A stretch of 64,000 nucleotides of DNA, from assembly GCF_024199905.1 (NCBI RefSeq), contig NZ_JANAFB010000008.1:1-64000 (forward strand), written 5' to 3'. This stretch comes from Rothia santali. Its GTDB lineage: Bacteria > Actinomycetota > Actinomycetes > Actinomycetales > Micrococcaceae. Shown here piece by piece: positions 55,314 through 63,351 of the stretch. Within the stretch, counting starts at the first letter, position 1, and each line of letters opens with the position of its first letter. A model generated the notes under the pieces. It worked only from the letters and a program-made list of their open reading frames with translations. It did not search any database and was not told where the DNA came from. The translations under genes and the position numbers were made by a program.

Positions 55314-55349
55314 TCTGTTGGGGGTCGGTGGTCTGTTGGGGGTCGGTGG
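55314..55349. repeat. Two 18-bp tandem repeats
   Basis: Exact 18-base unit starting TCTGTTGGGGG, at 55314-55331 and 55332-55349, between the IIA and IIB genes. GGTGGGACGCG also occurs twice just after. May shift or damp translation or RNA processing within the operon. Confidence 0.85.
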
Positions 55350-55420
55350 GACGCGCCCGGCGGTTGCCGGTGGGACGCGTCGGGGGTGTCGGCGGGGGTT
55401 GAGCGGCGAGTCGGCGGCCG

Positions 55421-55867
55421 TCAGCCGGCGGGCCGGAGGAGGCGGGCGACGTCGTCGTGGGCGCGCGCCGCGAGCAGCGCCGAGCGGGCCTCGGGGTCCA
55501 TCAGCAGGCGGGCCAGCTCGGCCATGGTCTGCTGGTGGTCGTCGGTCCCGGTCGCGGCGAGGACGAACACCGCCCTGACGGGGTGCTCGGGGTCGTCCGC
55601 GAGGTCCAGGGGCCGCTCCGGGATCAGCAGGGACAGCGCGGTCCGCTCGACGCCCTCCTCCGGGCGGGCGTGGGCCAGCGTGATGCCGAAGCCCAGGTCC
55701 ATGTAGGTCCCGCCCGGGGCGGCGATGGTCTCGAGGATCTTCTCCACGTACCGCGGTTCGACCGAGCCGTCCGCGACGAGCGGCCGCGCGGCCTCGCGGA
55801 CGGCGGCCCGCCAGTCCCGCGGTGCGGCGAAGAGGACGCGGTCCTCGGTGAGGTGGTGTTCGAGCAC
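55421..55867 (-). CDS. ulaC: PTS IIA component (fructose/mannitol/ascorbate type)
   Basis: 148 residues. Accepts phosphate from HPr on His in the segment YMDLGFGITLAHARPEEG (about residue 65). Architecture as UlaC/FruA IIA: DWRAAVREAARPLVADGSVEPRYVEKILE then LADDPEHPVRAVFVLAATGTDDHQ. GTG 55867 is chosen, with GAAGGAG eight bases upstream. The 160 bases before it are GGATCGGGGT-type repeats without a gene. Confidence 0.87.
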   Translation of the reverse strand: MLEHHLTEDRVLFAAPRDWRAAVREAARPLVADGSVEPRYVEKILETIAAPGGTYMDLGFGITLAHARPEEGVERTALSLLIPERPLDLADDPEHPVRAVFVLAATGTDDHQQTMAELARLLMDPEARSALLAARAHDDVARLLRPAG

Positions 55868-56025
55868 TCTGGTGACTCCTTCGGTGGCGGGGCGGGGTCG
55901 GTGGGACCTCGGGATCGGGGTGCGGATCGGTGGGACAGCGGATCGGGGTCGTCGGCGGGACGGCGGGTCTGCGCGTCGGGGCCGTCCGCGGGACGGCGGG
56001 CCGTCGGCGGGCGGGTCCCCGCGGC

Positions 56026-56805
56026 TCATCGTCGGTGGTACTGGGCGATCACCGAGAAGCGGGTCAGGGCCGCCTCCTCGGCGTAGATGTTCCGGCCGTG
56101 GATCTGGGGGCGGCCGCGGTCGTCGTAGGTCGTGGTCTGGGTCGCGAGGCGGGGGGACCCGTCGGCCAGGCCGAGGAGGCGGGCGTCGTCGCCGATGGCG
56201 CGCTTGACGGAGACCGCGACCTCGTTGCGGGCCGGCACGAGGCCGTGGCGGGTCGAGAGGTAGGCGTAGAGCGACTGCTCGGAGAAGTCCTGCTCGAGCA
56301 GGTCGGCGTAGCGGGCGGCGTCGAACCACTCGCGGGTCAGGTGGTCCACCGAGCCGTCGACCGAGCGGAGCCGGTCCAGCCGGACGACGCGGGCGCGGTC
56401 GGGCAGGCCCAGGGCCGCGGCGATGTCGAAGGGCGCGGCGACGACGCCGAGCACGAGCACCCGGCTGCTCACCCGGTGCCCCTCGGCGGTCTTCTGGCGG
56501 TGGAACCCGGTCAGGTCGATGCTCTCGGCGAGTCCCGGCAGCGGCTCGCCGCCGGCCACGAAGGTCCCGCGGCCGTGGTGCCGGGCCAGGACCTGCTCGC
56601 CGATGAGGTCCTCGACGGCGCGGCGGACGGTGATGCGGCTGACGCGGTGGATCTCGCACAGCTCGGCCTCGGAGGGGACCAGGGTGCCGGCCGGTGCGGT
56701 GGAGAACTCCTGGCGCAGGGCCTCGCGGACCCGCTCGTACTTGGGAACGCGGTGGCCGCGGCTCGCGCCGGGATCGACCGGCGGGGTTGTGTCCAGCGCA
56801 CCCAC
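56026..56805 (-). CDS. GntR/UTRA (HutC-type) transcriptional regulator
   Basis: 259 residues. Winged helix at residues 20-90: VPKYERVREALRQEF, PSEAELCEIHRVSRITVRRAVEDLIGEQVLARHHGRGTFV. UTRA ligand-binding domain follows, with residues that would bind a sugar phosphate. GTG 56805 has the near-perfect AAAGGAGGT upstream. First gene of the GntR-IIA-IIB-IIC operon, so it probably senses the PTS product and represses its own promoter. Confidence 0.92.
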   Translation of the reverse strand: MGALDTTPPVDPGASRGHRVPKYERVREALRQEFSTAPAGTLVPSEAELCEIHRVSRITVRRAVEDLIGEQVLARHHGRGTFVAGGEPLPGLAESIDLTGFHRQKTAEGHRVSSRVLVLGVVAAPFDIAAALGLPDRARVVRLDRLRSVDGSVDHLTREWFDAARYADLLEQDFSEQSLYAYLSTRHGLVPARNEVAVSVKRAIGDDARLLGLADGSPRLATQTTTYDDRGRPQIHGRNIYAEEAALTRFSVIAQYHRR

Positions 56806-56833
56806 GAGCGACCTCCTTTGGTCATCTAGTACA

Positions 56834-56866
56834 ACTCATCATAATGAGTCATCCCATGCGTGTCAC
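56834..56866 (-). promoter_or_regulatory. Promoter and operator of the GntR-PTS operon
   Basis: On the minus strand: GTGACA (56866-56861), 17-bp spacer, TATGAT (56843-56838). The inverted repeat ACTCATCATAATGAGT (56834-56849, 6-bp arms) covers the -10 box, as expected of an autorepressor site; TTGTACTAGATGAC follows downstream and may be a second half-site pair. Confidence 0.75.
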
Positions 56867-56926
56867 TACCCCTCGACGGGCAACGGGCGATCGGCCGGCG
56901 GGCCGACGGGCCGACGGGCCGACGGC

Positions 56927-58523
56927 TCAGCCTCGCCGCAGGCACGCCCCGAGGGAGGCCCCCGCGACGAACCCGGCCCAGGCCAGCGCCGCCCAGGGAC
57001 CGATGATCCCCAGCGCGGCCAGGATCGCCGGCAGCGCGCCGAGCGCTCCCAGCACGAGCCCGCGCGCCAGCGCGAGGATGCTCTTGACCGGCACCAGCCC
57101 GCCCGGCGTCGGGAGGTACACGTCCGCACCCCACTCGGGCGGATCGGCGTCGGCGGAGCCACGCCCGCCGCGCCCAGCCCGACGCCCGAAACCACGGCCG
57201 CCGCGGCGGCCAGCGGGTGCCCGCTCGCCAGGCCCAGCCCTCCGCCGAGCAGCAGCATCCACCCTCCGGCCAGCCCGGCCGGCACCGCTAGCTGCGCGAG
57301 GCGCTCCGCCCGCCGCCCGAGGGGCCACATCGCGTGCCGCTGGGGGCTGCCCTGGGAGTGGGCGACGCCGGCGCTCGCGACCCTGCCGACCACCAGGCAC
57401 ACCCCGACCAGGGCCACCACGAGCAGGGCCGGCGCCAGCCGCAGCGGCGAGACCGCGAGCAGCGCGGCGACCGCCCACGCCAGGACGAGCCCGGGCACGA
57501 CGCCGCGGCAGCGCCGCCACTGCCTCCACTCGGTCAGGACCATCAGCAGCGCCGGGCGGCCGGCCGCGATGCGCGGGAGGGCGGACGACGTCGTCCGCGC
57601 CGCCCTCCGACGAGCGGCGGCCGCGCGGGCCCCGGCCGCCCGACGGCACCCGCCCGGCGACCAGGACCCGCACGAGCGCCCCGGCGTCGAGCGCGAAGAG
57701 CGAGTACTCGAGCAGCTGGCCGGCGCCGGCCGCGGCGTCCAGCTCGGGGCGGCGCAGATCCTCGATGCGCGCGCCGCCCAGCACCGGATGCCGGCCGGTG
57801 AGCGGGCGCCGGCCGGTGAGCGGACGCCGACGGGCGACCGGCCCGGCGGCCCGTCCCGAGCGCGCGGCCTGGCCCCTCAGGGCGGCGGCGAGCGCGAGGA
57901 AGCTGAGCGCCACGGCCAGTGCCACGCACCCTACGGCCCAGACCCAGGGCGAGGTCCAGCCCCAGGTCGAGTCCCAGCCTCCCGCCTGGTTCACCGTCCG
58001 CGCCCCCTCGCCTGCCCCCACGACCAGCGGCACGACCGCGAGCGCCCCGCCGAGCAGCCCCCACGCCGCCGACAGACCCCGCAGCACCGCGACCCGCCGC
58101 CGCAGGTACGGCCCGCGATCCACCGGCGCCTGGAACAGCCACGTCAGCAGCTCCCGCGAGACCGAGAGGGGGCCGACGGCCCGCAGCGCCCAGTACCAGA
58201 GCGCCGGGACCAGCAGCGCGAGGGCGGCCGTCGTCCAGCGCCCGTCGGCCGGCGCGAGGGCCGCGAGCCGCTCCTCGGTCAGCACCGGCAGCGTCCCGGC
58301 CCGCCCGCCGCGGCCGCCTGGTGCACGAAGCGCCCCGCGATCGCCGCGGCCGCCGCGAGCACCAGCAGCGCCGCGTAGGCGTCCCCGGGCGCAGCGTCCG
58401 GCGGACCCGCCCTTCTCCCGCGCCTTCCGCGCCATGAAGTCCCGGACCTCCGCGGCCGGGACGGACGACCGGCGCGTCCGGCGCCTCGGCGGGGCGCCCT
58501 CGCGGGCTCGGACCGCGGGTCAT
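56927..58523 (-). CDS. DUF6297 family membrane protein, several frameshifts
   Basis: About 530 residues if read across frames. Start ATG 58523 (MTRGPSPRGRPAEAPDAPVV), then segments in alternating frames: FMARKAREKG, GDAYAALLVLAAAAAIAGRF, GTLPVLTEERLAALAPADGRWTT, then helices (ALALLVPALWYWALRAVG...), MVLTEWRQWRRCRGVVPGL, and the C-terminal helices ILALARGLVLGALGALPAI. Some nine to twelve hydrophobic segments. The DUF6297 family is regularly paired with an ABC ATPase and is probably its permease. At least five single-base indels are needed; whether they are sequencing errors or decay is unclear. Confidence 0.65.
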
Positions 58524-59237
58524 CGGCCTCCCCGCGCAGGAGCTCGAGCCCCTCCGCCGGGGTGCCCGGGCGGGGCGGGCGAGGTCGTCGAGAATCATGC
58601 ACCGGTCGGCGAGGGCCGCGAGGAAGGCGGCGTCGTGGGTCGCCACCACCAGGGCCAGCCCGTCGGCGACCCGCGCGGCCAGCTCGTGCGCGAGCGCGCG
58701 GCGGGTCGCGGCGTCGAGCCGCTGCTCGGGCTCGTCCAGGAGCATCAGCTCCGCCGGGCGCAGCAGGGCCGCGGCCAGGAGGAAGCGGCGCCGCTGGCCC
58801 GAGGAGAGCCGTTGCGGGTCCCCGGCGTGGTGGGCCCCCACGCCCCAGCGGTCCAGCGCGGCGCGCGCCCGGGCGTGCGGGTCGTCCAGCCGGTGCGCCA
58901 ACGCCACGGCCTCCAGGTGCTCGCCCACCGTCAGGTGCGGGAGGAAATACTCGTCGTCCAGGAGCACGCAGGCCCGGCTGCGCCACGCGAGCGACCCCTC
59001 GTCCTGCGGCAGCCCGCGGAAGCGCACCTCCCCCTCGACCGGGTGCTCCCGCCCCGTGAGGCCGCGCAGCAGCGTGGACTTCCCCGCGCCGTTGGGACCC
59101 ACCAGCGCCACGCACTCGCCGGGCCCGACGCCGAGGTCCACCGGCCCGCAGATGGGCTCGCCGGCGTACCCGGCGACCAGCCCGCTGGTCTCGAGGAGGG
59201 CGCGCGGCACGGGGGCGTGGGTCGGGGAGGAGGCCAT
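58520..59237 (-). CDS. ABC transporter ATP-binding protein, partner of DUF6297, frameshifted near the end
   Basis: About 239 codons. Walker A LVGPNGAGKSTLLRGL, Q-loop segment SRACVLLDDEYFLPHLTVGEHL, signature LSSGQRRRFLLAAALL (LSxGQ), Walker B LMLLDEPEQRLDA, H-loop VVATHDAAFL: catalytically intact. The last 20 codons are split between frames; the span of 718 bases to the ATGA overlap with the next gene is not a multiple of three, so one net indel is expected near 58560. ATG 59237. Confidence 0.8.
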
Positions 59238-59241
59238 GGGC

Positions 59242-60186
59242 TCACCGTATCGGGGCCGCGCGACGCAGCGGGAATGTTGCCCGCCCGGCGGCCTCAGCCC
59301 CGGCCCGGCGCTCGGCGACCTTATCCCCGGCCCGGCGCCCCGCGGCGTCGCCCGGCCCCGGCCGCGCGGGAGGTCCCGCCAGGTACGCGCGCACCAGGGC
59401 GTCGCCCGCGGCCGCCGGCAGCAGGCGCAGCGCCGAGTGGGCCAGCCGCACGCCCCGGCCCACGAAGTAGCGGTCCCGGGGCCGCGGCGAGGTCGCGGCG
59501 GCGAGGACGGCCCGGGCGACCCGCTCCGGCGTCGAGGACGCGCTCCCCCGCTCCAGGGCCCGGGCGGCCACCCGGTCCGCGACGCCGGAGTACCCGCCGC
59601 CCGCGCTGACCCACCGCACGGCCTCCGCCTCGCGCTCCTGCCAGCCGGTGCTCACCGGCCCCGGCCTGACGTCGACGACCCTGACCCCGTAGGGCCGCGC
59701 CTCCTGGCGCAGGCTGTCGGTGAGCGCCCCGAGCGCGGCCTTGCTGGCGCCGTACCAGCCGCCGAGCGGCAGGTGCAGGTCGGCCACCACGGAGGTGACG
59801 TTGACGATCCGGCCCCGCCCGCGCTCGCGCATGCCGGGGAGGACCAGCTGGGCCAGCCGGGCGGCCCCCAGCACGTTGACCTCCAGCTGGCGCCGCGCCG
59901 CGGCGGCCGGGACGTCCTCGACGGCCCCCTGCTCCCCGTACCCGGCGTTGTTGACCAGCACGTCGATCCGGCTGGCCTCCGCCAGGACGCGGCGGACGGC
60001 CACCTCGAGCGAGCGCTCGTCCCCCAGGTCCACCACGATCCCCCGCGCGCCGCGCGAGGTCGCCGCCTCGAGCCGGGCCGCGCTCCGCGCCACGGCGTAC
60101 ACGGTCCACCCGCGCTCAAGCAGGAGGCGGACGACGACGGCGCCGATTCCCGCCGAGGCGCCGGTGACGAGGGCTACGGGGGTCAT
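59242..60186 (-). CDS. Short-chain dehydrogenase/reductase
   Basis: 314 residues. Classical SDR: VTGASAGIGAVVVRLL (TGxxxGxG), DVLVNNAGYGEQG (NNAG), NVTSVVADLHLPLGGWYGASKAAL (Ser-Tyr-xxx-Lys). A 60-residue C-terminal extension ends in Ala/Arg/Gly-rich sequence. Substrate unknown; similar proteins are annotated as oxidoreductases of the 17-beta-HSD-like group. ATG 60186; ends 5 bp before the ATPase start. Confidence 0.9.
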   Translation of the reverse strand: MTPVALVTGASAGIGAVVVRLLLERGWTVYAVARSAARLEAATSRGARGIVVDLGDERSLEVAVRRVLAEASRIDVLVNNAGYGEQGAVEDVPAAAARRQLEVNVLGAARLAQLVLPGMRERGRGRIVNVTSVVADLHLPLGGWYGASKAALGALTDSLRQEARPYGVRVVDVRPGPVSTGWQEREAEAVRWVSAGGGYSGVADRVAARALERGSASSTPERVARAVLAAATSPRPRDRYFVGRGVRLAHSALRLLPAAAGDALVRAYLAGPPARPGPGDAAGRRAGDKVAERRAGAEAAGRATFPLRRAAPIR

Positions 60187-60248
60187 ACCGGGCAGTCTAC
60201 CGAGCGGCCCCGGCCGGGCCGGACGCGCGGCGTCACGGAGGGCGCGGC

Positions 60249-60845
60249 TCACTGCACCCGCACGTGCTCCCTCCGCCGGCTCTGCCGCGTCACGGCGACC
60301 TCGACGCCGACGTCCGCCAACGGAGCCCCCAGCGCTCGCACCGCGCGGGGCAGCACCCACCCGGTGATCGCCTCCAGGACCTCCTGGGCGTCCCCGCGCT
60401 CATGCAGGACGACGCGCAGGGTCAGCTCCGGGGCGCTCCGGCCGCCGCGCAGCACGGCGCGGGCCGAGGTGACGTGCTCCAGCTCCTCGACGTCGCGGGC
60501 CACGGCCTCGGAGATCACGGAGGCGTCCATGAGGGTCACCCCCTCCCGGGCGTCGCGGTGGAACTGCAGGGTCGGCGCCTGCCGGCGCCGCGGAACCTGC
60601 CGGCCCAGCCACGCCAGCGCCAGGAGCGCCAGCAGGGCGGCCGCGGCGATCAGCACCGCCGGGAGCCACTCCAGGCCCAGCCCGTCCTCGACCCCGCCCA
60701 GCGGCGTCGCCCCCGGGTCGAGCCGCGCGTCGAGCGGCGCAAGCACCCCGGCCGCCGCGAGCAGCCAGGCGGCCCCCGCGACCAGGAGCACCAGCCCGAT
60801 GATGGTCAGCCACGTGCGATTCAACGCACCCGCCAGGATCCTCAT
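60249..60845 (-). CDS. AmaP-like Asp23 membrane anchor protein
   Basis: 198 residues. Two membrane segments at about residues 10-33 and 57-80, then a soluble Asp23/Gls24-like C-terminal region (DASVISEAVARDVEELEHVTSARAVL). AmaP tethers Asp23 family proteins to the membrane in Gram-positive bacteria. AAGGAG precedes ATG 60845, which overlaps the DUF6286 stop (ATGA). Last gene of the Asp23 operon. Confidence 0.85.
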   Translation of the reverse strand: MRILAGALNRTWLTIIGLVLLVAGAAWLLAAAGVLAPLDARLDPGATPLGGVEDGLGLEWLPAVLIAAAALLALLALAWLGRQVPRRRQAPTLQFHRDAREGVTLMDASVISEAVARDVEELEHVTSARAVLRGGRSAPELTLRVVLHERGDAQEVLEAITGWVLPRAVRALGAPLADVGVEVAVTRQSRRREHVRVQ

Positions 60846-61405
60846 GACATCTCCTTCGTCCGGGCCCGCACCCTGATCCGGGGGGCGGGCCGCACTCCGC
60901 ACTCCTCCATGCGCCGCTCGATCGCGGACCGGGCCTCCTCGACCAGCGAGCCCGTCTCCCGCAGCGGGGTCGTGAGGGCGACGAGGACGGTGCGCGCCGT
61001 CGCGGAGCTGCTGACCCCGCTCACGCCGTCGACGCGGGAGGCGGCCGAGGAGGCCAGCGTCGCCAGTCCCCCGGTCGTCACGATCGCCTCGAGGCGCCCG
61101 CGCACGACGTCGTCGTCGGGCTCCGGCGTCCGCAGCCGCGCGCCGTTGAATCCGCCGGGCAGCACCGCGCACAGGATCAGGACCAGGCCCGCCAGCGCCA
61201 CGATCCCGGCCGCCGTGACGGCCACGGGCGCGGACCAGGCGAGGCCCCCCGCGGTCCGGGTCCCCTCCTCGAGCCCCGGCCACCAGCTGCCCTCGCTCAG
61301 CCGGACGACGGCGGCCCACAGGACCGCCCCCGCGGCGGCGAGCACGACGACGCTGACCACCACGGCCGGCACCACGCGCGCCGGACGGCGCCTCAATGCA
61401 CTCAT
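60842..61405 (-). CDS. DUF6286 membrane protein
   Basis: 187 residues. Two helices (residues about 9-32 and 58-80), then a soluble domain with TTPLRETGSLVEEARSAIERRMEECG and IRVRARTKE. The family is found in actinobacterial Asp23 clusters; its function is unknown. ATG 61405 overlaps the stop of the upstream Asp23 gene and its own stop overlaps the AmaP ATG, so the cluster is tightly coupled. Confidence 0.82.
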   Translation of the reverse strand: MSALRRRPARVVPAVVVSVVVLAAAGAVLWAAVVRLSEGSWWPGLEEGTRTAGGLAWSAPVAVTAAGIVALAGLVLILCAVLPGGFNGARLRTPEPDDDVVRGRLEAIVTTGGLATLASSAASRVDGVSGVSSSATARTVLVALTTPLRETGSLVEEARSAIERRMEECGVRPAPRIRVRARTKEMS

Positions 61406-61821
61406 CGCAGTGTCCTCTCCTCCGCCGAGGCCCCCTGGTGCAGGTAGCCGACGCGGATGTCGATCTGGCGCACCTCGACGCCGGTGAGACCGGCGACCCG
61501 GTGCCGCAGCTCCTCCCGCAGGCGCTGCGTGGTCTCCTCGATGGACGCGGGATAGCGGACGCCGAGCTCGAGGCTCAGGCTGGCGACCCCGCCGGTCAGC
61601 TCCGCCGTCACGCGGGGCCGCGAGCTCGGGTCGCCCTGGCGGCCCAGCCCGAGGAACCCGCGGGATCGGCCGCCGACGTCGGCGATCTCCGAGGCGCACT
61701 GCGCCGCGACCTTCTCCACCACGCGCTCGGCTAGGACCAGCCGGCCGCGCGCGGCCGGATCGGCCGACGTCGTGCGTCCGCGGTCGCGCCCGGGGGGCGG
61801 GACGGACGTCTCCTCGATCAC
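61402..61821 (-). CDS. Asp23/Gls24 family envelope stress protein
   Basis: 139 residues. After a Pro/Arg leader: VLAERVVEKVAAQCASEIADVGG, VTAELTGGVASLSLELGVRYPASIEETTQRLREELRHRVAGLTG and VRQIDIRVGYL, the Asp23 fold signature. Thought to form a membrane-near filament or scaffold under cell-wall stress. GTG 61821 has GGAGGT six bases upstream. Confidence 0.9.
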   Translation of the reverse strand: MIEETSVPPPGRDRGRTTSADPAARGRLVLAERVVEKVAAQCASEIADVGGRSRGFLGLGRQGDPSSRPRVTAELTGGVASLSLELGVRYPASIEETTQRLREELRHRVAGLTGVEVRQIDIRVGYLHQGASAEERTLR

Positions 61822-61825
61822 GGCC

Positions 61826-62008
61826 CTACCTCCGATCGGAGGCGCGGCCGAACAGCCCCCTGAGATCGAGCCGCCCCTCCAGGGCCAGCCCGACCACGAG
61901 GCCCACGGCCCCGAAGAAGGCGGTGATGACGAACGGCACGAAGCCGCCGAAGGCGGCGACGATGCCCAGGACCAGTCCGACGACGAGCCCCCACTTCGAT
62001 GCACTCAT
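61826..62008 (-). CDS. DUF2273-like small membrane protein
   Basis: 60 residues. WGLVVGLVLGIVAAFGGFVPFVITAFFGAVGLVVGLALEGRLDL is the family pattern: two short membrane helices and a cytoplasmic Arg/Asp tail. DUF2273 proteins accompany Asp23 genes and may anchor the complex. ATG 62008 with AAAGGAAT. Confidence 0.88.
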   Translation of the reverse strand: MSASKWGLVVGLVLGIVAAFGGFVPFVITAFFGAVGLVVGLALEGRLDLRGLFGRASDRR

Positions 62009-62083
62009 GATGATTCCTTTGCCTCGGTCTCCACGGGACGGGACCGGGGCCGCGACCGGTCGATCGCGGCCCCGGGCTCCGCG

Positions 62084-62572
62084 CTACTTCAGGTCGCGGT
62101 CCTCCCGGCCCTCGTCCTGGTCCTCCTCGTCGGGCAGGTGGACGTCGGTGACGTTGATGTTGACCTCGAGAACCTCGAGGCCGGTCGCCTGCTCGACGGT
62201 CTTGATGACGTTGCGGCGGATCCCCTCCGCGACGTCGACGACCGAGCTGCCGTACTCGACGATGATCGTCAGGTCGATGGCGGCCTGCTGGTCGCCCTTC
62301 TCCACGGAGACCCCGCCGGAGACGTTGGTCTGGGAGCCGGGGATGCGCTCCGAGATCGAGTCGAACGCGCGGCGGGCGGCGCCGCCCATCGAGTGCACGC
62401 CGGGGACCTGGCGCGCGGCGATGCCGGCCAGCTTCTGGACCACGGTGTCGTTAATCGTGGTGTTGCCCTGCGGGGTCTGCAACGGGCCGTTGGACGTGAC
62501 GACGTCCTGCCTCGTGATGCGACGCTCCTCGGTCGCCCCGCTGACCTGACGGCCGGTGCTCTGCTCTGCCAT
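62084..62572 (-). CDS. Asp23/Gls24 family protein
   Basis: 162 residues. TINDTVVQKLAGIAARQVPGVHSMGG, SVEKGDQQAAIDLTIIVEYGSSVVDVAEGIRRNVIKTVEQATG and VLEVNINVTDVHLPDEE match Asp23 closely, better than the protein at 61402. First gene of the leftward stress operon, 215 bp from the ECF sigma gene. ATG 62572 with GAGGAG upstream. Confidence 0.93.
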   Translation of the reverse strand: MAEQSTGRQVSGATEERRITRQDVVTSNGPLQTPQGNTTINDTVVQKLAGIAARQVPGVHSMGGAARRAFDSISERIPGSQTNVSGGVSVEKGDQQAAIDLTIIVEYGSSVVDVAEGIRRNVIKTVEQATGLEVLEVNINVTDVHLPDEEDQDEGREDRDLK

Positions 62573-62787
62573 GGTGATCACTCCTCGTGACTCGTGATGG
62601 ACGGTGTACCAGTACAGACGCGCCCGTCGGTTCATCCTCACGCGGAATCTGAGATTTTTTTCACGAGGTGCCCCGCGCCGGCCCGGATGCTCCTCCTAGG
62701 ATGGGATCAGGTCCGGCCAGCCAGTGGCTTGGCCGGGCGACCCGACCCGTCGGCCGGGGCCGAAGGACGAGCGAGGGCGGGTGGGCC
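62573..62787. promoter_or_regulatory. Shared regulatory region between Asp23 operon and ECF sigma gene
   Basis: 215 bases with no coding. It holds the inverted repeat TGTAC-CA-GTACA (62605-62616), a T7 run near 62655-62661 that stands out in this GC-rich DNA, and GGAATC (62644-62649) that resembles an ECF -35 box. A clear -10 partner is not visible on either strand. Confidence 0.5.
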
Positions 62788-63351
62788 GTGGAGGAGACCG
62801 AGCTGGTGACGCTGGTGTCCCGCGCGCAGGACGGGGACCTGGCCTGCTTCGAGCGCCTCGTCGAGCGGTTCGAGGACCGGGTGTTCCGCCTCGCGTATCG
62901 GATGGTCGGCAACCGGCACGACGCCGAGGACATCGTGCAGGAGACCTTCGTCGGGGCCTGGGAGAAGCTCGAGGGCCTGCGCCACCCCGAGGCCTTCCCG
63001 ACCTGGCTGTACCGCCTCTCCGCCAACCGCTGCCGGGACGCCCTGCGCCGGCGCTCGGCGTGCGCGGCGGACTCGATGGACGGGGAGCTGATGGACGAGA
63101 TGATCGCCCTCCCCGCCCCGCCCGGGGCCGATCCCGAGCGCCGGGCGGAGGGCGCGGCGAGCATGGACGCCCTGGCCCGCCTGCTGCAGTCCCTGCCCGC
63201 GGAGCAGCGGCTGTGCTGGGTCCTGCGCGAGATGCAGGGACTGGGGTACCGGGACATCGCCGAGGCGGCGGGGACCTCGGAGACCGTGGTGCGCGGGCGC
63301 CTCGCCCGGGCCCGCAGGACACTGGCGCAGGGGATGGAGGGATGGCGATGA
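62788..63351 (+). CDS. ECF-type RNA polymerase sigma factor
   Basis: 187 residues from GTG 62788. Region 2: FERLVERFEDRVFRLAYRMVGNRHDAEDIVQETFVGAWE; region 4: LPAEQRLCWVLREMQGLGYRDIAEAAGTSETVVRGRLARARRTL. Related to the SigE/RpoE-like ECF group. Likely controls envelope or redox stress genes, possibly the Asp23 operon opposite, which is inference. The stop overlaps the ATG of the next gene (ATGA), the usual sigma/anti-sigma coupling. Confidence 0.93.
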   Translation: MEETELVTLVSRAQDGDLACFERLVERFEDRVFRLAYRMVGNRHDAEDIVQETFVGAWEKLEGLRHPEAFPTWLYRLSANRCRDALRRRSACAADSMDGELMDEMIALPAPPGADPERRAEGAASMDALARLLQSLPAEQRLCWVLREMQGLGYRDIAEAAGTSETVVRGRLARARRTLAQGMEGWR

